Made by a program: the position numbers and the translations under genes | Assembly: GCA_013306675.1 (NCBI GenBank) | Contig: JABLUY010000092.1 | Location: forward strand, 1-64,000 | DNA: 64,000 nt | Source: Thraustochytrium sp. TN22 | Taxonomy: Eukaryota; Sar; Bigyra; Thraustochytrida; Thraustochytriidae | Direction: 5' to 3' | Shown: piece after piece, positions 55,641-64,000 of the stretch | How positions within the stretch are numbered: position 1 is the stretch's first letter | Layout: each line of letters starts with the position of its first letter | Notes under the pieces: generated by a model | Database searches by the model: none | Told to the model about the DNA's origin: nothing | Seen by the model: only the letters and a program-made list of their open reading frames with translations

Positions 55641-57512
55641 TGTCGCGCGACGCGCCGGGATCTGACTAGCTAGAGGCGAGGCTCCTTCGCGCACCACCGA
55701 GTGAGGTCGATGCTCGCGCCTCTCACGAAGTTCTGTGAGCCGGGCCAGGTCTTCTGCTTCCACCTTCAGCAAGCTAGCTAGCTAGCTCTTACAGCGTTGC
55801 CTTTTCTTGCGAGAAGGTGGTGCCGGCGCTCGCCAAGGACACCCTGGAAGGTTCAAGACAGCCTCCAACGAAGCCCACAAAACAAGCTGGGCTGCCTATC
55901 AAGAAGGCCAGGATTGATGTTCGCTTGCACGTTGGAGGACGACGTGGGTGACAGACGACGGCGGGCCGTCATGTAGCAACAAAATGCAGCGAGCGTGGGA
56001 GCGAGCCAAAGGTCGCCTGCTGCGTCGCACGCTCACTCGCGGCCCTGATTGATGGCGCGCGCGTGCTCACACGCTCGCATTCTTGGCCGGCCCGGCTCGG
56101 CTCATGCCTTTTGTCCTGGATCGCCAACCTGGTGGAGAAGTTGGCCTCACGGCGTCACGGAGAAGGAGGGAGACTCCGCTCGCACACTTCGTGTCGGGTG
56201 TTGGCCAGCTGGCAGGCAGCTGGCTGGTGGGCTGCGCTCACCAGCAGTTTCTCGGAGCGAGATTGAAGAACTCACCCCCACGCTAGCTAGCGCTAGCTAG
56301 CTAGAGCGAGCGACCACGAGTTTGTGGGCCGCCGGCAATCTTGCGCGTGCGCGGCACTTGAACCGTGGCGCGCGCTCTGTTTAGGCGCTATTCACGCGGC
56401 GCACGCCAGACTTTTCCAGCAAGCAGCCCCGGCAAAGGCACACCTCAAGTGCTCGATCTCCCTCGCTCGCGCCCGGCGCCATGACCTTGCGCGCGATGCA
56501 CGCGCGCACCTCGTCTTGCTTCTCTTCCATCAGTCCGTGCTCACCCAGCCAGCAGTTGGCAAAAGTGTAGTCCTCAGCCGCCAGTCTTGCACCTGCCTCC
56601 CGTACCCCCTGCCGCGTGCAAGCGCCCTTTTCGCCACGAATCGCGCGCCAGCGTGCCGTGCCGCTTCCACGCAGCCGCCCCCCTCCAACGCCAGCCGAGA
56701 CCGCCAGCCAGCAGCTCGATTTTCTCGCCGTCTTCTCAAGCTTCTCGTTGACCCGTGCCTCCGCGCTGGCAGCAGCGGCAGCAGCGGCAGTCAGCCAGCC
56801 AGCACTGCTGCTGATCGACCCGCGGCGGACCACGATGCGGAGCCTCCTCTTCTGCCCCCCCCCTCGCCTGCCAGTGGCCTCTCCCTCGCTTGGCCATTTC
56901 CTCGCCGCCCGGCCGCCCGAACCTCGCGCGGGCCGCAGCTCAGCGCGCGAGACCGACCAGTCAGGGCCACCGGAGCTGTCGTGGGTTTCTCCGCCGCCCG
57001 TGTCGCCCGGGAGACGAGGTCGCGCCCGAGCCCCCAGGAGCGAGATCACGTAAGTGAAATGGCTGCCAAGATTCCCTCAGAGCGGAGCCGAGTGGGCAGG
57101 GCGCGGGACTCGAACGGTGTGTGCGCAACCAATTTCCATTTCTGGCTAGCTAGCTGGCTGGTGGGGCTGCAGAATGTTTGCCCCGCTCCCTCTGAGTCGC
57201 TCGCCTGGTCGCTCGCGCGAGTAGGCCGCCCCCTCGCGGCCGACGCGGCTTCGCGCCGCGCGGAGGCCCTCTCGCGGCAGTCAGGCATTGGCGAAGGCCA
57301 AGCTCGCGTCCCCCGGAAGCGGCCGGGCTGGTGCCTGTAGAGCAGGCGCACGGGCCGGGCTTCGTGTGAGCGCGCAAGTCCAGCCTGCTCACCCTGCGCA
57401 GTGCGCGCGCGGGCCGAGGTCAAGCGCGCTCGTGCGTTGCGCCGCACGCGACGCCAGGGGGTAGACGGGCAACAATCCAGTCACCTTCGCCGACGAGGTC
57501 GCGTGCTACGCC
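55641..57512. other. Gene-free spacer
   Basis: 1.87 kb with CTAGCTAG blocks at 55773-55787, 56282-56303 and 57144-57154. Long open frames at 56.3-57.3 kb on both strands are Arg/Ala/Ser-rich without domains. A tRNA-like arm near 57105 was tested and rejected. Confidence 0.45.
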
Positions 57513-57628
57513 ATGGCTGGGTTGCGAGCGGGGGCGTTGGCGCGTGCGCGCGGCTCGCTCGGCACGGAGGCAAAGCAGCAACGCAGCCGCGCCGACCAGG
57601 GCGCGACCGTGAGCAGCAGCAGTCCGTC

Positions 57629-57662
<34 letters not shown>

Positions 57663-59213
57663 CCGTCGAGCAGCAGCAGCAGCAGCACTGGCCGAGGGAG
57701 CAGCAGCCTTGCCGGCGTGGCCGTCCTGCTGCCCGCCGCGATGGCGTCGAGTGCGCGGCGGTGGAGCCGCAAGGCCGCGTGGACGAGCGACGAAAGCAAG
57801 GGGCGGTCTGTCTCGTACGACGGCACGTCCAGCAGCGGCAACAGCAACAGCAACAGCGACATGATCGAGGAGGACCTCGCCGACGCGCGCGCCGAGGCCG
57901 TGGTCAACGACTTGCTCCCGGTGCCGCACAAGCAGAAGCGAACAGAGGCGAGGCGCGCGCGCATGACGGCCTCGTCGCGCGCCGAGGGTGCGGTGAACGA
58001 GCTCCTGCCCGTCCCACACAAGCAGAAGCGGTCCGAGTCCAGGAGATTTCGTGAGGCGGTCCGCGCCTCCCGCGCGCAGCAGGCGACCGTGGACGACGAG
58101 GTGGAGGAGCAGGAGGAGGACGCCTTCGACGACGAAGTCTCCTCGATGGGCTCATCGAGCACTGCCTCACCGGCGCCGCCAACCTTCACGTCGGCGGACG
58201 ACGCCACCGGCTGGGGCGGCGATGTGGAGGACCCGCGCCGCACCAAGAGCCTCCGAGCACGGTCGATTCGGCTTTCGCAGAAGCTGCGCCAGAGCCTTTC
58301 GCGGCGGCGGCGGCCGACCTCGGCGCCCGAGGGCAAGGCGAAGCGCGCCCTCTTCGTGCACTTCAACGAGGAGGTGCTCGTGCGTCGGTACGTGGTGACC
58401 TCGGACACGGAGGACGAGGACGACGAGGACGAGGGTGTCCTCGGCCTCGTTGTTGGCCGCGGCGGCAAGGGCGACCACGGCCTGGGTATGCGCTCGAAGC
58501 GCGGCGCCCAGCGGCGCGCCGCAGACCTGGACCACGAGGAGGGCATGCGGCGGCGGCCGTCCACCTCTGCGCGGCACTCGCACGCATCCTCGTCGGACGA
58601 GACCGAGGCTGACGACGAGGAGGACGACAACGGGAGCGTGCTGACGTCGGACACCGAGACGGAGGCCGCCGCGCTCCACGACGAGAAGAAGACGGTCTCG
58701 CGCAAGCGTGTGCGCCGCCGTCGCCGCCGGCAGGCTCAGCGCCGTCAGCGCAGCCCTGAGTATACGCGCGAGGCGGAGTTCTTCGACGCGATCCAGGACT
58801 GGTGCCGTCGCGAGCTGACGGACGCCACCTACGACGACGCCACCATTGACGAGTTCCTGCCGCGCAAGCGCGCGGCTGCGGCCAAGGCGAACCACGTCGA
58901 CTCTTACGCCGAGCTCGTGGGCAAGTGCAAGCGCTACGTTGACGAGCGCATCTACGAGCCGTCCAGCTTGGAGCAGGACGGCACCACCTTTGCTATTCAC
59001 ACCGAGGAGATCATCGCCAGCCTCGTGCGCGACTGCCTTCAAAGCTTTCTGCGCTACCGCGTCGAGAAGGCGCCGCGTGAGTTCGACGCGCTCTGCCACG
59101 ACTGCTTCTACGTCGCCCGCGACCTCGTCATTGCACGTCGTATGCACGTCCCGGCTCCGGACCCTGCCATTGCCGAGAGCAATGGCAGCGTCAGGAAGAC
59201 TGCCGCCGCCTGA
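57513..59213 (+). CDS. Ser-rich, acidic, low-complexity protein of unknown function
   Basis: 566 residues. A CAG/AGC triplet tract codes poly-Ser (about residues 34-60). The motif LLPVPHKQKR occurs twice, near residues 133 and 171, inside a duplicated ~38-residue block (VVNDLLPVPHKQKRTEARR and AVNELLPVPHKQKRSESRR). The middle has KRALFVHFNEEVLVRRYV followed by an acidic TSDTEDEDDEDE, resembling PP1-docking regions of Reg1-like proteins. The last ~130 residues (EAEFFDAIQDWCRRELTD onward) are the only well-structured part: helical, Cys/Trp-containing, with no recognised family. The frame stays open to a clean TGA. A Met at 57741 follows the poly-Ser and is an alternative start. The gene is probably nuclear or cytosolic; its function is unknown. 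Confidence 0.62.
57611..57688 (+). repeat. CAG/AGC triplet repeat coding poly-Ser
   Basis: (AGC)n interrupted by two CCGTCG units; in frame with the flanking gene it encodes Ser runs broken by Pro. Confidence 0.93.
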
Positions 59214-59420
59214 TTTATTTTTCATGACCAACACCGACAGGGGGGGGTCCTGCCTGCTGCAGCGCGGCCTGACTGCTGCGGCCACTCCCCACCTTTCTCT
59301 TTTGTTTTCTTTTGTTGTTGTATCTGCTGTCATTCTCTGAGAGTCTGTTGTTCTTCAACTTTGCTGCGCGCTCACCGGCAGCCTCTGGCTCGACACGCCG
59401 CCGGAGAGCATTAACAGAGC

Positions 59421-59488
59421 CTCTCGCTGACTGCGGATTCCTCGGCACTTGATCCTCTCGCTGACTGCGGATTCCTCGGCACTTGATC
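59421..59488. repeat. Perfect 34-bp tandem duplication
   Basis: Units 59421-59454 and 59455-59488 are identical, about 210 bp beyond the stop of the Ser-rich gene. Confidence 0.96.
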
Positions 59489-60798
59489 CTCCGAGTCTCT
59501 TTGGTTCCCACAGCCAGCCAGGCCCTTCATCGTGATGACACGTCACACGTCCCAGGATCAGCGATCCGGTGACGAATTCCGCGACCCGCCGACGGGCTCC
59601 CTGAGGTTGCCTCGCTCCAAGCGACGGACCGCTGGTCGGCCGGCCCGCCCGCCTGCCCGCCAGCGCGCTCCGATCAAGCCCTCCAACCTGCTCCACCCGC
59701 CTCCGCCAAGTCGCCGCGCGTTGGCGTGGCCATGGCTGCCGCGCGGCATCCGCTATGGCATGCCAGCCGCCTTCATTCAACCTCTGCGCCGCCGGTGCCA
59801 GTGCGTGGCTGGGCGCCGGCCGCCCGACTCGGACGCCGCCGGCCTGCGCAGCGCGGCCGCGGCGAGCACTCAGCAGGCGCCGCAGTAAGCTCGCGCTCGC
59901 TCGGGCTCGCAGCGAGCTCGCCTTCTAGCTAGCTAGCTCGCCCGTGGGCGCGTCGGCGTCGCGCCATCACCAGCGGAGTGCGCATGCCGGCGCGCGCCTC
60001 CGACGCAGTGGCCGCGTGGCGCCTGCGCGAGCTGGCTGGCAGCCTCGCTGAAGGCGGCGCGCGGCGAGCTGCGCTGCGCTGCGCCGCGCGGCGCCGCGCA
60101 GCGCGGCCGCTGCGCGCCCCAGCCAGCTCTGCGTTGCAGGTTTGAATTTGAATTCGGATTGGACGTCATTTTGAACCCGAGCCGCGCTCGAAATCAAAGT
60201 CGCAACCTTGGTGGGCGCGCGCGGCGGCGGCGCCGCCGCCGCGGCGGCGCGCTCGCCAGCCCTCCGGGGCCGAGTCCGGTTAGTTGTTGTCGCTCGAGCC
60301 TCCCGCACAGTCACAATCAGGCGCCTTGCGCCGCTTGCGGGCACAGCTGAGCAAGGCATGGGCACTGACTGCACTGCACGCACTGCAAGCCTTGAGCAAG
60401 GCACAGCGCCGCGCGCACGCAAGCACGCGCGTGCTTGCGTTGGGATCATGATGGCATCATCATCGTCTTCGCTGCTCTGCCAGCAGGCCAGGCCGGCCGC
60501 GGCGGAGGCTGCGGCGCTGCGCGGCGACGCCAGCCTGAGTTGCTGCTGCAGCCGCTCTCTCGTACCTCGGAGCCAAAGGCTCAAGGCGGGGCACGCGCCG
60601 CTGGCTGGCTGGCACCGAGCGCGGCACCGCGGGCGCTAGGACGCGGCAGTTAGTTTGCCAGCTCCACTCTGCTCGAGGCGGGCGGGGGCGGTGGCCTGCC
60701 AGGCTGACAGGTAGGCAGGGCAGACACAGGCGGATCGGGCCAGCAGACCCGCTTCGAGACCGCGCATCCGTCGCGCTCCCTCCCTCCCTGCCTGCCTC

Positions 60799-60834
60799 CG
60801 TCTCGCTCGCTCGCTCGCTCGCTCGCTCGCTCGC
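60799..60834. repeat. (CTCG)n tetranucleotide run
   Basis: About eight CTCG/TCGC units in the DHCR7 promoter or 5' leader, followed by GCTTGG/GCTCGG pentamer-like repeats. Confidence 0.9.
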
Positions 60835-60932
60835 GACAGCGCGCAGCCGCGCTCCGCTTGGCTTGGCTCGGCTCGGGTCCCGCTCGGCGCTCACCGCTCC
60901 GCCCGCAGAAGCCAACGCAGCAAGCGAGCAAG

Positions 60933-62348
60933 ATGGCGCCGCACGAGTCCGCGTCGACGAGCGGGCCCAAGGCGCTGGCCGGGGCGAAGAAGAAGACATC
61001 CTCGGAGATGTGGAGCGGCGAGAACTCGGACGCGAGCGTGGGCCTGCTGCCAGAGGCGCTGCGCGCCACGCTGGGCCCCCTCATGCTGGTGCTGTCGACG
61101 CCCCTCATCGGTATCATCCTCAGCCGCTGCATGGTGAGCACGGAGCACGAGAGCGGCTTTTTGCTCAACGCGCTGGACGTGCTCAAGGAGATCCGTGACG
61201 AGGGCATCGTGTACACGTACACGCGCGACGCCATGGACCCGTACGCGTGGAAGGTCATCGGCGTCTACATGCTGGTGCAGCTCGCGCTCATGCGGCTCAT
61301 GCCGGGCCCGATCTATGAGGGCCCGCGCTCGCCCATGGGCAACGTTCCCATCTACAAGGACAACTGCTTCGCCTGCTACGTCGCGTCCTTCGTCCTCTAC
61401 GGCTTGGGCGTCTACTTTGAGCTCTTCAAGGCCGGCGTCGCCTTCGACTACTTCCCGCAGATCATTGCCTCGCTCAACATCTTCGCGCTGCTCTTTGTCA
61501 GCATGCTCTACATCAAGGGCGCCGTCGCGCCCTCCACCACCGACTCGGGCCTCTCTGGCAACCCGGTCTTTGACTTTTACTGGGGCACCGAGCTCTACCC
61601 GCGCATCCTCGGCTGGGACGTCAAGGTCTTCACCAACTGCCGCGTCAGCATGACCGGTTGGGCCCTGCTCTGCACCTCCTTCGCCGCCGCGCAGTACGAG
61701 CACTTCGGCGAGGTCTCCAACTCCATGCTCATCTCCGCGGCGCTCCAGGTCATCTACCTCGCCAAGTTCCACATCTGGGAGCGCGGCTACATGTACACCA
61801 TCGACATCATGCACGACCGCGCCGGCTACTACATTTGCTGGGGCGTTCTCGTCTGGGTGCCGAGCCTGTACACGGCGCCCACTGCCTTCCTCGTGCTCAA
61901 CCCCTACAACTACCCGACCCCGGCCGCCGTCGCGCTCTTCGTCTTCGGTCTTGCATCCATCTGGCTCAACTACGACGTCGACCGCCAGCGCCAGAACTTC
62001 CGCGCCAAGGATGGCAAGGTCAAGATCTGGGGCAAGGACGCTGAGTACCTTGTCGCCACCTACAAGACCAGCGACGGCAAGTCCCACTCCTCTATGCTCC
62101 TCTACACCGGCTGGTGGGGCATGGCGCGCAAGGTCAACTACTTCTTTGAGCTCTGCGCCGCCTTTTCCTGGTCTGCCGTCCCGGCCTTCCCCTTCCATCT
62201 CTGCGCCTGGTCCTACTTCGCCTTCCTCTTTATCCTCCTCGTCGACCGCGCGTGGCGTGACGACGCGCGCTGCGGCTCCAAGTATGCGGACAAGTGGGAT
62301 GAGTACAAGACCAAGGTGCCCTACCTTATCATCCCTGGCGTGTACTAA
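60933..62348 (+). CDS. DHCR7: 7-dehydrocholesterol reductase (sterol delta-7 reductase)
   Basis: 471 residues, close to human DHCR7 (475), in one exon. About eight or nine membrane helices lie between residues 45 and 440. C-terminal signatures are strong: NFRAKDGKVKIWGKDAEYL, then the NADPH-side LLYTGWWGMARKVNYFFEL, LVDRAWRDDARCGSKYADKW and a closing VPYLIIPGVY, matching the ERG24/DHCR7 family with DHCR7-type spacing rather than C14-reductase. It reduces the C7-C8 double bond of 7-dehydrocholesterol-type sterols in the ER with NADPH. It implies synthesis of cholesterol or another delta-7-reduced sterol rather than ergosterol. The Met at 60933 follows CAAG and precedes a Lys-rich cytosolic tail; upstream in-frame codons are repeat-like. 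Confidence 0.93.
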   Translation: MAPHESASTSGPKALAGAKKKTSSEMWSGENSDASVGLLPEALRATLGPLMLVLSTPLIGIILSRCMVSTEHESGFLLNALDVLKEIRDEGIVYTYTRDAMDPYAWKVIGVYMLVQLALMRLMPGPIYEGPRSPMGNVPIYKDNCFACYVASFVLYGLGVYFELFKAGVAFDYFPQIIASLNIFALLFVSMLYIKGAVAPSTTDSGLSGNPVFDFYWGTELYPRILGWDVKVFTNCRVSMTGWALLCTSFAAAQYEHFGEVSNSMLISAALQVIYLAKFHIWERGYMYTIDIMHDRAGYYICWGVLVWVPSLYTAPTAFLVLNPYNYPTPAAVALFVFGLASIWLNYDVDRQRQNFRAKDGKVKIWGKDAEYLVATYKTSDGKSHSSMLLYTGWWGMARKVNYFFELCAAFSWSAVPAFPFHLCAWSYFAFLFILLVDRAWRDDARCGSKYADKWDEYKTKVPYLIIPGVY

Positions 62349-62393
62349 CTTTAGAAGCAAGACAACCCCCCCCCCCAAAAAAAAAAAAGCAAC

Positions 62394-62429
<36 letters not shown>

Positions 62430-64000
62430 GCGGCACCACAGCGACGCTTTAGCCTGGTGCACCCTGTCTCCTGTGCTGGGGCTGCGTCGCTTTGCAGAGA
62501 AGTGGAACCAGCGCCGCCATGACTTGCGGACGAGCAAGCTGCGGTGTTCAACCTCGTTGGTTCGATGAGAGCCGCAAGAGCGAGAACCAAGTGCCCCCAC
62601 CACACCTCACACCTCGATGGAGCTCAATGATCCCAGTAGTAGAGAGAATGCAAGCCGCCCGACTCTGACTCGCTCTGTTGGCGCCGCACAAACCTGCGAG
62701 GAGTGCAACGCTGCTCTTGGCCTTGGATGACGTGCTAGCTCGAGTCAGAGTCGGCCGTCGGCGCCAAGCGGACGTCGCGCGGCGCTTGCACACTTTGAAC
62801 GTTTACGCGCGGGAAGAGGGCTGGGTCTGCGGCGCTGTACACGGGTTGTCTGCTTGATCATCAATGCCGGCTTGCGCCCTGGCGGGACAATGGGCTTTGG
62901 GTACACCCACGCACTTTGCGAAGCGCTTGAAAATCGATGTGGAGCAACTGGGTTGGTGGGCGTCGGAGCGTCTGCGCGTTGCCGGGGAGGGTATATACGA
63001 AAGTCTCGACCAAGAAAACACGCGTCGGCCCGAGCCCGTAGGAACAATGCCTGCACGACAGAGACCGAGCCAGCAGCCAGAGATGGCGAATTCAGTGGCA
63101 ATGCGCCCAATGATCGAACGGAACCGCCAGCATGAAGGCAAAGTGCAGTCGGACTTCTCCTTCGTCCGCAAAGAGCGCACAACACCGGGGAGGCGCCCCG
63201 CGACATCCGGTGCCCCCGGCCACGCCCGATGCGCTCCGCGACCTCAACCATGCTTTGCAAGCCCTCTCTTACGCGATCTGCTCAGCGCATGAGCATCTTT
63301 CGCTCATTCTCGTCGCATCATTCCGCCGACTGAGAATAAAGACGCAAGTGTTGGCGGTGGAAGATCTCTTCCAATCATCGATTGAGCGCCTGCGGGTGAC
63401 CACCAACGTGCGCAGCGGGAGACCCAAACTACCAGATAGACATGCAATGTTGAAGGACTTCAAGCCGTGCGGGCACGGCGCGGCACGTAGCGGGTGGCCG
63501 CGGGGCGCCAAGTACATGTCCCAAATCGGGAACTCTGTGATCGGTTCGGCCAAGGCAGAGCCCCTGTCTTATATTCGCGCCGGTAGCGACCGACCTACCC
63601 GGGATGCAAGTGCTCTTTGAAATGCTAGCTCGGGCGCATCCTGACCGAGGAGGCTGCCCCACCCACCCCCACACGCCCCCCTGCGCGCCCCCGCGGCTCT
63701 GCGGGTTGCATGGTCCCCGCTGACGGCCGCACGCATTGGAGAATACCCAGGGATGGCCATCGAAGGAACTGGAGACCCGGAAGGTCGTTTGTCATTGGCA
63801 CTTGCCTGTAGTTCCAAACAACGCCGAGACCTGGCCGTCCTTGCGCATGGTCTGCGAGGCGCAGCTGCGCAAATCGTGAACGTCTGGCCTGCACGACACA
63901 CAGGCCACACGCGACGCACACAAGGACGTCCCGGCGACATGCACGAGGAGAGCCTTGCTTGCCACGCCCACAAACTCGCAGGCCAGTTCCCTCCATGGGC
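62349..64000. other. Right-hand end without recognised genes
   Basis: A poly-C/poly-A and (CA)n tract at 62366-62423 marks the DHCR7 3' UTR. From about 62,800 to 63,600 the sequence is visibly less G+C-rich than the rest of the window and holds overlapping frames of 80-160 codons with no domain. It might be a different compositional block or an unrecognised repeat. The last 400 bp are GC-rich again, with nothing recognisable. Confidence 0.45.
62394..62423. repeat. (CA)n microsatellite
   Basis: CA run directly after a C9/A12 homopolymer tract, 45 bp after the DHCR7 stop. Confidence 0.95.

Larger units (their letters stand above)
59214..60932. other. Gene-free spacer upstream of DHCR7
   Basis: 1.72 kb. 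It contains a perfect 34-bp tandem duplication, a TAGCTAGCTAG word near 59924-59937, a GCTGCGC-rich block at 60060-60110 and a (CTCG)n run at about 60799-60834, 100-135 bp before the DHCR7 start. No coding region is supported. Confidence 0.5.

Noticed and set aside
57090-57170. tRNA-like T-arm (GTTCGAGTCCCGC on the minus strand)
   Set aside because: No matching acceptor stem, D-arm or anticodon arm could be laid out in the neighbouring 80 bases.
56324-57340. 338-codon plus-strand frame
   Set aside because: Low-complexity Ala/Arg/Pro composition, equally long antisense frame, no recognisable motif.
60891-62603. 570-codon antisense frame over DHCR7
   Set aside because: Shadow of the sterol reductase; begins in the downstream CA repeat.

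Overview
This is G+C-rich nuclear DNA from a unicellular eukaryote. Most genes are a single uninterrupted frame. Four genes (HPRT, a HORMA protein, an ER thioredoxin, a metallophosphatase) have short GT-AG introns of about 80-340 bp. The content is eukaryotic throughout: exportin-6, a DENN-domain protein, a HORMA meiotic protein, a class C GPCR, a mitochondrial-type GatC and a DHCR7-type sterol reductase. Few introns, high G+C, cholesterol-type sterol synthesis and GABA-B-like receptors would fit a heterotrophic stramenopile such as a thraustochytrid, but the sequence alone does not settle the lineage. No rRNA, tRNA, CRISPR array, retroelement, virus-like element or DNA transposon was recognised.

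Layout. 1-8 kb: the probable 3' end of an unknown gene, a fused UPF0014/ALS3-FetB permease plus ABC ATPase (+), a thioredoxin-fold protein without CxxC (-), and two tandem double-hotdog thioesterases (-). 8-18 kb: an ankyrin-DENN Rab-GEF-like protein (+) convergent with a four-exon HPRT (-), which diverges from exportin-6 (+). 18-27 kb: a 2,326-residue protein with Trp-rich helical repeats, ankyrin repeats and a coiled coil (-), then a five-exon HORMA gene (-) divergent from a secretory GT4 glycosyltransferase (+). 29-37 kb (all -): a class C GPCR with a triplicated ectodomain module, a PA-like seven-TM protein and an ER-membrane thioredoxin. 39-49 kb: a YeeE/YedE (TsuA-like) transporter (+), GatC (-), a TIR-NACHT-WD40 receptor-like protein (-), a tyrosine-phosphatase-fold protein with altered catalytic loops (-) and a small ORF (+). 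49-64 kb: a TVP15/COPI-associated membrane protein (-), a 66-residue dually lipidated-looking protein (+), a Dcr2/PAP28-like phosphatase (+) followed by a decayed partial copy, a Ser-rich acidic protein (+) and DHCR7 (+).

The genes form no operon-like pathway. Themes are membrane and secretory traffic (DENN, TVP15, ER thioredoxin, GT4), signalling (two 7TM proteins, PTP, phosphatase) and housekeeping (HPRT, XPO6, GatC, DHCR7). The most striking locus is the TIR-NACHT-WD40 gene, which has the layout of an NLR/STAND immune sensor and twelve near-identical WD40 units. Spacers are rich in short tandem repeats and in a recurring CTAGCTAG-type word.
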